Source: Molanna angustata
Lineage: Eukaryota; Arthropoda; Insecta; Trichoptera; Molannidae
Reading direction: 5' to 3'
DNA: 64,000 nucleotides
Assembly (NCBI GenBank): GCA_963576475.1
Contig: OY754981.1
Span: 17,884,570-17,948,569 of the forward strand
A program made the translations under genes and the position numbers. The notes beneath the pieces are model-generated. The model made no database searches, was not told where the DNA came from, and saw only the letters and a list, made by a program, of their open reading frames with translations. Below are positions 1 through 11,690 of the stretch, in pieces (position 1 is the stretch's first letter; each line of letters begins with the position of its first letter).

Positions 1-718
1 ATGGGATGTGACGATATAACCTGCACTAGAATCTTTTCAATACTTTTGTCTAATTAAATTTAAACCATTTATATCATCCTATTTTGAATAATTTTCAACA
101 CCTAATATTTAAAGAATGGGGGTTGTGGCCATTACTGAACTCTTCACAACATTTATATTCAAATTAAAAACTATTTACTATAGTTCAAGTCTTCTTCTTC
201 TTCGTTAATGAAGACTTTCAGTCAAATTGAGCAAAAATATAATGCACACTTGATGAAAAAATATAAAAACGAATGGGATGTGACCAATACTAGATCTTTT
301 CAGTACCTACGTTTGTTTAATCAAATTTTAACCACATCCCAACATCGAAAATTACTAAATTTTCAATAGGTACACATTACAATTTGTTTTCGATGATAAT
401 ATTTAAAAATGGGGGTTGTGGCCAAACCAATCTCTTTACAACGTTGATAAACAGTCATATTTAAAACCATTACGCATAGTCCATGCGAGCAGAAATTGTA
501 TAAATATTATACTTCATTCACACTTTATAGCAATATATAAAAAAGAATGGGTTGTGGCCATCACTTGAACATTTTACAATACTTAAACTCAATCAAATTT
601 CAAACCACTTTTTATAGTCTGATATTGCAAAATAATTGGGTGACAATATTATAAAAACGATTGCTTTTTCTTTCACAATTTTACATTCTTGGCCAACGGC
701 GGGAGATAAAAGCTAGTA
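1..718 (+). repeat. Left arm of a long inverted repeat; array of GGTTGTGGCC modules
   Basis: About five modules of roughly 135-150 bp, each starting near ATGGG(GG)TTGTGGCC (117, 273, 410, 546). The whole block recurs in reverse at 11690-12402 with high identity, and it runs off the left window edge. Confidence 0.85.
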
Positions 719-836
719 AAAAATAATTTAACAAACTCATTTCATGAAAAAGCTAAATATTTTCCATACAAAATTTGAATAGTTTATAGAATGACTTGTT
801 AGCGAGGAGTTTAGAGTTGGCCACAATCCACTCGTT
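719..836 (-). mobile_element. GGTTGTGGCC family element, 5' end only
   Basis: The minus strand begins ACGAGTGGATTGTGGCC, then CTAAACTCCTCGCTAACAAG, matching the start of the elements at 61434 and 63133. Interrupts intron 6 of copy A; copy B lacks it. Confidence 0.75.
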
Positions 837-903
837 TTTTTCATAAAGTAGTAGTAATAATACTTTTTTTATAATTATTTTTCCTTGTGCAAATAAGAAA
901 GTT

Positions 904-1116
904 GCCGACCGTCGTAACACAGTTGGTAAGCCGTTCGGTTTCTGTGCTGGCGTCCCTGGTTTCGATTCCCAGCAGAGGAGAAATTTATTTAAATTAATTT
1001 CTAACGCAAATATTGCATCTCTTGGCTGGAAACACTTGTTAGTTGGAAGAAATTGCTATACGGTGATAATCTCGCAACTTGCGCAGGGTGCAAGGAAGTG
1101 TTTATTATTTGTTTAT
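904..1116 (+). mobile_element. Second SINE family, full copy in copy A intron 6
   Basis: Degenerate tRNA-like head (ACACAGTTGGTAAGCCG; B box-like GGTTTCGATTCCC), then the body ending GCGCAGGGTGCAAGGAAGTG. AAAGTT occurs at both edges, and copy B (31140) has one AAAGTT and no insert. Confidence 0.8.
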
Positions 1117-1135
1117 AAAGTTTAAAATAACATAC

Positions 1136-3212
1136 TGAAAGAAGTTGAACCCCATCCAGCCAGGAATGGATTATTGCCAACAAAGTTATTAGCTCTCAAA
1201 TCTGGAGTAGTCGGAAGGCAGATGGGTCGAATCAGCCCTGTAATAATAATAAAAAAACATAGTTTATTCAAAGGTAATACAATTTAATTTCAATTAAAAA
1301 ACAAGTAGGTATTTCATGACAAAACTGATAGACCAAGAGCCTGCAACTGCTAGACTTACGTCATAGTATAAAGTACGATTTGTTTTTCTGTAAATCGATA
1401 CCACATCAGGTAACGACGCGACGGTTGGAAAATTTAAACCCTGAGTACTGTGGTTGTTTTCGGAGATAAAATTAATGTGTTAAAAATTATTTTAACATGT
1501 CAGTTATAGTAAGGAGCGTTATAGTATAAAGCGTGATTTTTTTTATATATACTACGGGAGACTGTTAGAAATCGTGTCTTCCATTTACATTGACACTTTG
1601 GTTGGTGGGAACCCCCCGACAGACACCTTCAAAGTTTAATAAATTGTTGTCTTTTCCTTGTGTGCTATACACATTGCCATTTCGCAAGGAAGCGACAGGC
1701 GTAAATTACTGTTTGTTCCGAACTCAGTCAACTTAGAATGTTTGAACTTCAAAGGTGTCTGTCGGAAGGTTTCCACTAACCAAAGTGTCTGTATAACGAA
1801 GACGATTTCTAATAGTCTTTCGTATTAAATATAAAAATCACGCTTCATATTATAACGCTTAACTATAGCAATTCTCAACACTTTGAAGGCTGTTATCTCC
1901 GTAACCCACCAATACTCAAGGTTCATATTATTCAATCGTTGTTACCTGCTGTGGTATCCTTTTATATTACTAACATAACCGCTTTACATTATGTTGTAAT
2001 TATTTTTGGGAATTCAATTATACCTACTATTTATATTAGGATTAGTAAACAGTCATGTTAACAATTACAATACACAAACGATTTACAGAAATGAGACCAA
2101 TTACATACTAATCACAAAAAGTACAGAAAAATGACAGTTACAAAAAATAGAATAAAAAAAGCATTTCATATATTGTAATAAGTATGTACATATATCTGTG
2201 GGAAGGATGTGGATGATTATAGGATGGGTTATAAGGAATGAAATAAACATATTATTTGGTATAACATTGTTTAAAAATACTTACAAGAAAACGGAACATC
2301 ACTATTCATCTTAACAATTGCAATATCGTTAACACGTTGAATTGGATCATATTCTTCATGTACTATTAACTTTTCAATTGGAACATCAATGGGAGTTGCT
2401 CCATCGCTATCACTTGCCAAGTCCAGATCGCCTACACGTACAAGATAACTAGAAACAAAGACAAATATCACATACTTTTGGAAAAATGACTTTTCAGAGA
2501 TTCTAGAAAGGTGCAATAGATAGATTAGTAATCCTCAAGACAAGAGTTCGGAACTCGCATCGATCGATTTCGTTCACCTATAGCACATAATATTCTTGAA
2601 AAAATCATCACCGATTCGTATTTTGAAGTAGCAAATGGTTGAAATAAACCACTGAAATTTTGATTCTTCAGAAGCATGGACGAGAGTTCACTGAGTTGAA
2701 ATTTTCCAGCCTATAATAATATGTTGCATGAAATTTATATTAGTGACATTGGAGACCACGAGATTTATAAAATGCTTTTAATATTTACTACCCGGGCAGT
2801 TATCAAATCAATGTTTAGTTATTGTTGTGACTATGAAAAATAACAAAGTGAATATTATTATGTCCCAATTAAATATCTACCGAATCAAAATATAGGTAGT
2901 AACTCAACAATATTTTATTTTTGTTCAAACATCCCGCTTATAAACAAACTACAAATAAACTAATTTCTCAATAGAAGGCGTTACAAAAAAAGGCTTTTCC
3001 GTTACTTCATAGATGGCAATATTTTGGTTCCTTATTTTCAGGTGAATTGTTACACACTATTCAATAGGTATATAGAACTTTCAAAAATTACATGGATAAA
3101 GGAACTCAATAAGAAGGCATAATTGGCATAATCACTCACGAAAACAAAAAAATAAACAAATCACGAGAAGAAGTAAAGTAAGTAATAATAATTAAAAAAA
3201 AAAAAGTAATAA

Positions 3213-3247
<35 letters not shown>

Positions 3248-6200
3248 TAATTTATCTAGTGATCACGTAAACCAGCCGGTGACAGGCAATATGTCCTGTA
3301 GGTGCCTCGAGTTTCTGGTTCTTCGACAGTATCCCGTCTTCGTCTCTATTGAAATGTTAAAAAGTTTGTCAATAAAAATATCATTTCACTCCCGAAAGGG
3401 AAAAATATCCAATGTTTGAGTATATGCAATTCAAAAAAAAATTCGATATAAAAAACATTATTTATCATGAACTGCGGAACATATTATTATATTACGGACA
3501 GCACTGCCCCCCTAGACAACATGTCATTTAGCTCAAGAAAAAATAACTCTTAATGGAAGTGACAAGTTGCCAGTCACGTGACAACTGTCACTTCCATACA
3601 TTGAGTTATCTTTTCTTGTTTCTTTTCTCGAGCTAAATGACATGTTGTCTAGAGGGCAGGACAGAGAGGGATTCGCCAGAGTGATCGCCAACGTCGGGGG
3701 CTCCTGACATGGCACCAGAAGAAGAAGAAGATTTTATTATAATAATAATAAACACTTTCTTGCACCCTGCGCAAGTGGCGAGTTTATTGCCATTTAGCAA
3801 TTTCTTCCAACTAACCAGTGTTTCCAGCTCAGAGAAGCAATATTAGCGTGAGAAATTAATTTAAATAATTTCTCCTCTGTTGATGATCGATCCTAGGATG
3901 CCCGCAAAGAAACTAAACGACTTACCAACTGTGCCACGGCGGTCGGTTTATTTATCAATCGATAATCCTCCTGTTTATAGATTTTATGAATAAGGCCTAC
4001 TGTCCACGGATGCGTCGTTTGTAGGATGCATGCATCCTTCAACTGACGATAGGCGTATTTTGCATATTTGTTATGTCCACGCTGCATAATGCAATCGTCA
4101 ACCGCGCTACAAAACGTCTCAGTTTTCTTTCAACTAGCGTCAAGAAAGCACCGCCGAGCCCGCCATTTTATAATATAAACAACAAGTGTGCGTCTTGCGA
4201 GTCGGTCAAGAAGTGACACGCTGCTGCACGCACCACATGACGAATGCATGACGTGCGGCTGACGCGACGTTGCCGCTCCGTGGACACAGTGATTTTGATT
4301 GTTTCTATGCAAGATGCAAGCATTCGTCTTGCATTCGTCAATTGACGAAAGCGTGCGCAGCGCATGACGTGCGGTTTCGTGGACAGTAGGCCTAACTCGT
4401 AAACAATCCCACATCAATAAGCAACAAAATATACTCCTGATTGTTTGCAAACGTTTTAGACCAAGATTCAGCGATAGCAAAAAGTTACAAAAATATACAA
4501 GATGTTTCCCAGTCACTCTAATTTGCATTGTTAACTTACATGCTATCGTCGTGTCCTTGAATACAGTGAGCAGCTGTCACAACATGTCTTGATGTGATGA
4601 GGGTTCCACCACATTGCCAGAGAGTCTTGCCGGGAGTCTTCTTGGACATGTAACCCAGAGCGGCTATCCAAGGCCATGCTCCTACACATTATTAAAAAAA
4701 GTACTAGTTACTAGTTGCACATGAGATCCAACTGTCGATAGCGATAGTATGTACATAGTTGAAGAATAAGAATCAAACTATAAACCCATAAATCCAAATT
4801 ATTGAAAATTTTAACGCATGTTGGTGTGTATGTCAAGATAGGACAGTATGGAGGTCAGTCCTCTTTTCCTACCCGGAATATGAAAACATAATGATGGTAT
4901 GTATGTATGTTTGGAGATTAAGTATCAAACTATTAAGTCTTCTTAAATATTGTGTATAGGCGACTGCCATACAAATTGTATGAAGCGATGTCGTCACTAA
5001 TTTCAATTTTTACAAAAAATTGTAAAAAAAATTGAGATGTAGGTACGTACTACTATAATGTTGATATTTTTTATAGAAAATTAAAATATCTAGATGGGGT
5101 GTTTCGGCTTTTTCGATATGATTAAAAACTTTGTAAATATAGGCAGTTAAACACATAAATTTATCGTAAAAAATATTTTTCTTAATAATTTTTTTTTATG
5201 TATATTTTTACCAATTATTAGCATTTAAGCTTTTATCGTTTTTTAAGCTCTTTGAGCGGTTCAAAAGTTATAAGGGGGGGGACAGACACACATTAAATGT
5301 TCTACGCTGCGAAGCCTCTAAATTGGTGTTTTTTGACTACAAAGTTGGAAAAAGCGTGAATATTAAAAAAAATGTTCTTCTTTAACTCAAGGAAGGATTT
5401 TAAACTCTCGATTAATACCCAAATTTAAGTGCAAATTGATATCTCTACAGCAGCCCTGAGCAATCTTCGGCCCGCGCGACGCATGCGGCCCACCGCGTGT
5501 TTCATTCAGTGCGTCACGTGAGAAATATGCAACACGTAAATAATCAAGAAAACATATTTTTACAAAAAAAAAAAAAACAATGTACTTGAAATTGAAATCG
5601 ACTTTGATTTAGGTTAACGAAATGAACACAAGAAAACTGTCCTTTTTCGCTGTGTGGATATTTTGATAGACAATGTTATCTTTGAAGTTATCGAAATAAA
5701 CAAATGAAAACTGATATTTTCACACTGCGCGCAATTTTTTGATTAAATTTATCAATGATCTGTTTGACAGGAGAAAGTCTTAGTCCTGGGATGAGTATGA
5801 TCAGCTTTCCAAGAGTCCTTTTTCAGAAACTCGAGCTAGGTTTATTAAAAACCGATTTATCAAATCACATAGTGTACCTACCCAAAGAAGCAGGTTCTCC
5901 GTTGACAACCCTCTTAAAGTAACTTCCATTGCTCATACCACATCCATCAGCAACTGTTGGAAGGGTATATGTACCAATAGCTTTACTATTTCCCATTTGT
6001 CGCTCAGTTTCTTGAGGGCAGCAAACCTAAGATTAAAACCAAATAATAATTGAATAAAGTATTTGGCAGAGCTAAATATGACACTATGCAATTGCATCAT
6101 ATTATCTGCATGTTTTCTAATAGAAGTTTTTTGGTGGAAAAATTCTTAGGAAATGAGTAAAAATTTGTGTTTATATGTATTTTTGGATAAATAACCAAAA

Positions 6201-7306
6201 AAAATAGTTGAAAAAACAAAAATATTTTTTTATATCTCGATAATAGCGCCACCTATCCGATCCAAAACTATGCGAAATTATACCCAGACATAATACAAAA
6301 TTTTATTAAATCTGTTGGGCGGTTTCGGAGATTAGCGTGTACGAACATCGTGACACGAAATTTTTATACATTAATACTCATTTTCAATGACTTTTTTGTT
6401 CACGCTTTTGACTTTCACCAAAACTCCGACACCCAGAGTTCTGAGGTGGACTTCGTAGAGTAACAGACAAGCGAAGATTTGAAAAAAATGAACGAGTGTT
6501 CTCATCCCCATTACAGGTAGAGGGTGCACAAGAAATGCACATCGTAACATAGAGTACCTAATATAAGTCATTAGAAGAGATTCACGTTCAGCAGTGAAGG
6601 GGAGACTGATAAAGAAAAAGAAGAAAGTTCAAAACGGTTGGAAAATTGAATGTAAATTAAACTTACCACTGGATAATCACCGTCGTATCGGCAAAGCGAC
6701 TCTCGGAGGAAGGAGTAAGCATACGGGTCGCTGCGGAAGGTTCTGACGAGTTCCAACAGCTCCGGACATTTCCTGATGTCCAAACAGGATCCATATCTTC
6801 CGTCTGGACTGGTACAGCTGTCATCTGGATAAACAAGGATACCTACATTTTATGGTACCTAATTTAACCACACATTTACAATTTCAAGAATTCAATTGTA
6901 AGATTTATTCTATTACCTACTTGTATTATATCAATATTTGATTAGTGTTATTTTTTGATTGGCAATGTTTTGAGCAACTTTTTTCCCTATGATATATCAT
7001 GTAACTATATAGATAACCAATTGGCTGAGAACGGCATCACGTGTAGGTATCTAATAAGTATCAACATATTTTGATTAAACTAAAATAGCTACTGTTTACT
7101 TAACTAAACCACATCCAATAAAATATTACATGTTACCTCTTTACGCTTTTAATTTATTATTAAAATCCAAAACTTTTTTGTCGACAAAAAATAATACAAC
7201 ATAATAATAAATTTAAATTAGGTACTTAATATTTACCCTGAGCTTGCAGACAAACTAATGTTGCTAGAAACCCCATCCATCTCGCCACCTCTTGATGAAT
7301 CTTCAT
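1136..7306 (-). CDS. Clip-domain serine protease, copy A (exons 1-6, 3' part off window)
   Basis: Predicted secreted clip-domain trypsin-like zymogen. Exons on the minus strand: 7306-7237 (signal peptide, starts [10 protein letters not shown]), 6824-6667 (six-Cys clip domain), 6026-5882 (linker Cys and activation site FKR|VVNG), 4681-4540 (catalytic His in TAAHC), 2448-2285 (catalytic Asp in NDIAIV), 1237-1136 (RPICLP, AGWGST). Every junction has GT/AG and phases agree with copy B. All six reading frames join without a stop. The exons with the catalytic Ser and the C terminus are not between 1 and 1136, where a repeat array fills intron 6, so they lie outside the window or are lost. The spliced part gives 260 codons and differs from copy B at 20 residues, none a cysteine or catalytic residue. 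Family knowledge: such enzymes act in haemolymph cascades; the exact CLIP subgroup is not settled by sequence alone. Confidence 0.93.
1352..1972. mobile_element. Foldback element in copy A intron 5
   Basis: Inverted arms: ATCGATACCACATCAGGTAA near 1397 against TTACCTGCTGTGGTATCC near 1944, and AAAGTGTCTGT/ACACTTTGG in the interior. The uninterrupted counterpart of the element in copy B at 31666-33262. Confidence 0.82.
2550..2602 (+). mobile_element. SINE body scrap in copy A intron 4
   Basis: CGATTTCGTTCACCTATAGC matches the SINE body. The segment interrupts sequence that is continuous in copy B at about 33880, so it is a copy A-specific insertion remnant. Confidence 0.65.
3204..3252 (+). 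repeat. TAAG microsatellite
   Basis: GTAA units, about ten, in copy A intron 4. Confidence 0.9.
3503..3659. mobile_element. Foldback MITE
   Basis: Near-perfect inverted arms: CTAGACAACATGTCATTTAG at 3512 against CTAAATGACATGTTGTCTAG ending 3652, extended outward by CTGCCCCC/AGGGCAG. The interior also pairs (TGGAAGTGACA/TGTCACTTCCA). Confidence 0.85.
3657..3730 (+). mobile_element. LINE 3' tail fragment, copy A intron 4
   Basis: GGACAGAGAGGGATTCGCC and GTGATCGCCAACGTCGGGG match the end of the LINE at 46615-47165, including the GAA-rich tail. Only about 75 bp is left, and a foldback element sits directly upstream. Confidence 0.75.
3741..3948 (-). mobile_element. Second SINE family, copy in copy A intron 4
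   Basis: Minus-strand copy: CTTGCACCCTGCGCAAGTGG at the left and ACTTACCAACTGTGCCACGG at the tRNA-like head on the right. Nearly full length. Confidence 0.78.
3994..4393. mobile_element. PIF/Harbinger-like MITE in copy A intron 4
   Basis: Terminal inverted repeats GGCCTACTGTCCACG at 3994 and CGTGGACAGTAGGCC ending at 4393, flanked by TAA on both sides. The TAA target and GGCC start are typical of PIF/Harbinger. 400 bp, GC-richer than its surroundings, with subterminal ATGCAAGACG-like repeats, no transposase. Confidence 0.85.
4710..5375 (+). mobile_element. 1-kb TIR/hairpin element, 3' truncated, copy A intron 3
   Basis: Starts ACTAGTTGCACATGAGATCC with the family TIR ATCCAACTGTCGAT at 4726, and keeps TGGAGGTCAGTCC and ATGCTGCGAAGCCTC-like 3' parts. 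Its terminal hairpin is lost. Absent from copy B intron 3. Confidence 0.82.
5449..5540 (+). mobile_element. hAT-like terminal fragment, copy A intron 3
   Basis: CAGCCCTGAGCAATCTTCGG then CCCGCGCGAC and GCGGCCCACCGCGTG, resembling the CAG-CCTGG-CAA...GGCCCGCGG start common to animal hAT elements. Shared with copy B. Confidence 0.5.
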
Positions 7307-8220
7307 TTTAGTGCACTTTTCAGTTAATTTTTATATTTGTCAACACTCAAATTTGAAATTCGAATACAAAGTTTACTAGAAAATGTCACAATACAAATAA
7401 TTGATGTCAAACACAAAAATGTTCAAACTACGAAGAATAATAATTGAAGATTCAAACTACACGTCAGTTGAAAATGAAAAAAATAGTTATTTGAAATGAA
7501 GGAGTTTGATGACAAGTGAAGACTTCCGCGTCTCGAAAAGAAGTGAGAATTATGACTTAGTATTTAAGATTATATTGTTAAGAAATCTAATAATAGTAAA
7601 ATGAGGAATTCCGCTATTGTTTTGTTTAGATTTAGTTTTATATGTCCGACACGTTCCGATGTAAAAAAGTCGTGAATGCAAGCAACATTAATGATTTATA
7701 AACAAAATAGCGCTAACTTTTCAATATTTTTGTTGGATTCTAGGTACCTACCTACCTACTTTGATATTATAATGTTTGGCTATTCCGGAACCAATTATTA
7801 GAGTCAGCAGATGTCAATATTAACAACAACAACAAATAATAATCCAACCATCAGAAGGAAGTTATTGTGTCAAATAGGCACCTACATATTATGTTCCCAG
7901 CGAAGGTCAGCTTTTGATAAGTGCTAATATAGCAATTATCCCGAATTTACAAAATAAAATAATCCTTCGGTACATAAATTCGGTACATAGTCTGTAAATA
8001 CTAAATGATAATAAAAAACACTTCCTTGCACGCTGCGCAAGTGGCGAATTTATCTCTATTTGGAAATTTCTTCCAATTAAACAGTTATACCTACTACTTA
8101 TTCGCAAAATTTAAATTTCGAAAAATATATTTTAGCAATGTTAGTACATTATAAAATCAGGGCGGGTAAGTCCGGCCAAACGGCTAAATGAAACTCCTCG
8201 GTTTAGACATTAGATTTTTT
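7307..8220 (-). promoter_or_regulatory. 5' flank of copy A, duplicated with the gene
   Basis: This stretch upstream of the copy A start codon aligns nearly end to end with 60041-61005 upstream of copy B, including an old SINE fragment in the same place (8008-8100). It must contain the promoter. I see no TATA box or initiator strong enough to name. Homology stops near 8220, where a LINE begins at about 8230, marking one edge of the duplicated unit. Confidence 0.6.
8008..8100 (-). mobile_element. Second SINE family, fragment upstream of copy A
   Basis: CACTTCCTTGCACGCTGCGC and AATTTCTTCCAATTAAACAG match the SINE body. It is in the same position as 60786-60885, so it predates the gene duplication. 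Confidence 0.75.
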
Positions 8221-8229
8221 ATATTTTTT

Positions 8230-9715
8230 AATTAAAATAGTGAGGTGCGCGGGAACGGTACCGTGATGGGTGCGTCTGTTGTTTTGTTTACTTTCTCTGC
8301 GAATTTCGTTGGTGTTATTATTTATTAATTATTGGTTTTTTGTTTCTTTTTTTTCATAATAACCGTTATTTTTATTTTTGTTAATATTTACTAAATACGG
8401 TAAGGTATTTTTGGTTTGTTATAATTAATTTAAACAGTTTGTTTATTCTTTCTTCACCGCAGTGTGTGTAAGTTATATTTTTGTATATTATTATTTAGTG
8501 TTTTCGTTGTTATACTATCGGCAGCCTCGATAGTTACATACTTGATACGTAGGTACCTACAAAATATTAACTAATACTTTCGATGCGCGAATTTTTTTTA
8601 TAATGTATTTTTATTTATTTTTTAATTTATTTCTTAACGTTATTTTTATACAAAAGTACATTATTTATAATACAACGGTTTAATTGATTATTTTTTCGGT
8701 GTCATTATGAACGACCCTCCTGATAAAGCCCCTGATATCGATCAAAATGTATTGAAGTGTAGGAGGATGGATGACACTTCTTTACGTACTCCCTCCATGC
8801 TGACGCCTGATCCTCAGGCTGATGGCAAATATTCAATAACTGCTCCTCCACCATACCTGATAATATTAGAAAATAAAGTTCCAGGTAAACTTTTTCATCC
8901 TATGCTTTTCCGCTAAAAGTAAAATTAGTGTATTAGTCCCAGGCGGCGTCCGTGCTAATGGCAGGCAAAGGATAGCCGTCACATTTTCTACCCCAAACTT
9001 AGCTAACTCGTTTTTATCTAATCCTTTCTTACCTGAAAATAACTTAAAAGCATATATTCCTAATTATATAGACTATATAAGAATGGAATCGTCCGTGGTA
9101 TCCCAGTGGAACTGACGGATGAGGAAATTCTCCAAAATATTCAAGTTCCGCCATCTTGCGACAAAGTCTTCAAACTACGAAGACTAAATAGGAGGGTATC
9201 TGGCCCAGAAGGGACGAAATGGATGCCTTCTACCACTGTCTTATTAACTTTTGAAGGGCAGACTTCACTTAGAAATATTTATTTGTTTTATTATACAACT
9301 CAATAAAGGTTGAGTTATATTCCTACCCTTGTTATATCTGTTACTCTTGTTGTCTTGTTTGAGGTATGGTTATACCAAAAATAAATGTACATCAGCTCCT
9401 AGGTGCTCCCGCTGTAGTGAAAACCACCTTGCCCAGATAAAGATCTCCATCCGAAATATGTTAACTGCAATGGAGAACACCTTACAACAGATTCTACATG
9501 CAATGCCCAGAATTTTTGGGGCAAAAAAGCGGACTACCAAAAAGGAACGTTCCTTGGTGGGATAACGAGTACACGGAACTACTTAAAGAACGCAAAATAG
9601 CCATGCACAACCTTCGGAAGAATTTCTCTATCGAAGCATTTCTGACCGCTAAATCCATCCAAGCAAAGGTAAAAAAAATATTGAGACAAAAGAAGCGACA
9701 AGGCTAACAGGATGA
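8230..9715 (+). mobile_element. Jockey-clade LINE remnant with gag-like ORF1
   Basis: Begins at the edge of the duplicated copy A flank. At 8707-8916 an open frame starts MNDPPDKAPDID and continues to PPYLIILENKVPGKLFHPM, the N-terminal part of a jockey-type ORF1. After frame shifts, 9106-9306 encodes ELTDEEILQNIQVPP and RRVSGPEG. At 9361-9440 a CCHC zinc-knuckle stretch is still readable (GYTKNKCTSAPRCSRC). At 9540-9705 a piece of ORF2 linker appears (VPWWDNEYTELLKERK), so the endonuclease has been deleted and the element ends without a reverse transcriptase. Multiple frameshifts make it dead. Confidence 0.8.
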
Positions 9716-9851
9716 TATTACCAGGGAGTTTTTTTTCTATACAACGTCCTTATTTCAAGATACAACCTTTATCCATTTTTGTTTCCTACATTTCATCACC
9801 CTTCGAGTATATTGCAATTATAGTTTAATTATTTATTTTGTTTTTCTCATT

Positions 9852-9975
9852 TCCTTACACCCTGTGGGGAATTTATTACCAGCTGGCAATTTCTTTATTT
9901 TCAGTCCAGAAGTAAGGTTTACACGAGAAAATTAATTTTAATAACGTCTCCTCTACAGGACGCCAGTGGGTACCA
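9852..9975 (-). mobile_element. Second SINE family, diverged copy
   Basis: TTCCTTACACCCTGTGGGG, GCAATTTCTTTATTTTCAG and CGTCTCCTCTACAGGACGCC match the body and head of the second SINE in reverse, with substitutions. Confidence 0.65.
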
Positions 9976-10198
9976 ATATTTGTATATCACTTAATAACCT
10001 TAAGTGATATCACAATAATATATCAATTTCTTTATTTTCTTTATGTATCATTATTTATTTCATTCGTTATTTAATATAAAATTAAAAACTATATTTACTT
10101 CGGACTTTGATTCCTCTATTTTTACTCTTTTAATATGAATTTCAATTCCTTTTTTGATAGGACGATAGCAGATAAAGTTAGATTTTACCTACACAAAA

Positions 10199-10884
10199 AC
10201 TAGTTCAACCAACCTGTGATCCAACTGTCGATAGCGATAGTATGTATAGTTGAATAAATAAGAATCAAACTATAAACCCATAAATCCAAATTATTGAAAA
10301 TTTTAACACATGTTGGTGTGTATGCCAAGATAGGACAGTATGGAGGTCAGTCCTCTTTTCCTACACGGAATATGAAAACATCATGATGGTATGTATGTAT
10401 GTTTGGAGATTAAGTATCAAACTATTAAGTCTTCTTAAATATTGTGTAAGGCGACTGCCTAATGTTTGAGAATCTCTGGAATTTTTTTGAAAAAAAAATT
10501 GAGATTTTGTATTTGTCCATATTCATACCAATTTTCAGCATTCCAGCTTTTATGGTTTTTTGAGATATATGGAAAAATAAAGTAAAATTCAAAAGATGAT
10601 AACCTCTGACTGAAACAAAAATTCAAAATTCTGAGTATAAATGTTTTGTAGGCCTATAACTTTTTATATATTCTGAAATTTTGGGCTGTGTAAATTGAGC
10701 GGATCAAAATTTATAAGGGGACACACACAGACACACGAAATGTTGGTGTTTTTTGACTTCAAAGTTGTAAAAATCGTGAAAAATATAGACCCTACATACA
10801 ATTCTCGCGTATCCTGGCTTGAAACATTGTCGATATGTTAAGAGAACAAAGTTCTCTTTCTCTTGAACAAATCGACAGTTGGAT
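10199..10884 (+). mobile_element. 1-kb TIR/hairpin element, internal deletion
   Basis: ATCCAACTGTCGAT at 10218, ATCGACAGTTGGAT at 10871-10884, and the 3' hairpin around AGAGAACAAAGTTCTCT. About 0.3 kb shorter than the full form. Confidence 0.88.
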
Positions 10885-11438
10885 TATTTGCTTTAAATCC
10901 TAAACCCAACTTAAAACCCTTCCCGCGTTTTCCATTTTAAGTGGCTTTAGTCATTCATTTCCATCGTCGATCTCATTATCATTTGTTATTTTTCATAATA
11001 CATATTAACCTAATAACAAAAAGCCATAATAAGGATTTTACAACTTGTACGTGTTTTAATATAACTGTATAACTCACTTATAAAAGGCGAAACGTTATAA
11101 AGTCATGATACATAATTTATTGATGGCAATATATTGAATTGTTCCTGCACGTATTTCTATAGGTACTTATTTTACAATATTATAAATTAAATTATTTGAA
11201 CCACGAATCAGTCTTCCGCAAACATAAATGACACTGACGTAAGTAATTTTATCTCATTTTTATGTAGGTATTCTTATCCGTAAGGTTATATTCTCTTTGG
11301 GTATTCTGAAATAACCCTCATCGAGTAGATCAAGAGTTCAAACGCCTACAATCTCTTTCAAGAAATTCATACAACTCGTGGTAGAAAACTATACTTATCA
11401 ATTTATTATTGATAATATCTTCGCGCTATTTTCATAAT

Positions 11439-11690
11439 ACTAGTTGCATGTAACACATGAGATCCAACTGTCGATGGCGATAGTATGCATAATCAAAGAA
11501 TACGTACCAAACTATAAACAACACAAATTAATAAATATTTTATTTTCTATATAAAACATGTAGGTATGTTTGTCAGGAAAGGATAGTATGGAGGTCAGTC
11601 TGTTTTTCCTACACAGAATATGAAAACAGTATGATGGTATGTATGTGGAGATTTAAGTATCAAACTATTAAGTCTTCAACATATTGTGTA
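11439..11690 (+). mobile_element. 1-kb TIR/hairpin element, 5' quarter only
   Basis: Carries ACTAGTTGCATGTAACACAT and ATCCAACTGTCGATGG, and is cut at 11690 where the inverted repeat partner of the window's left end begins. Confidence 0.8.

Noticed and set aside
4130..4528. 132-codon minus-strand frame
   Set aside because: It lies across the Harbinger-like MITE and intron 4 of the protease; no family resemblance and no splice logic.
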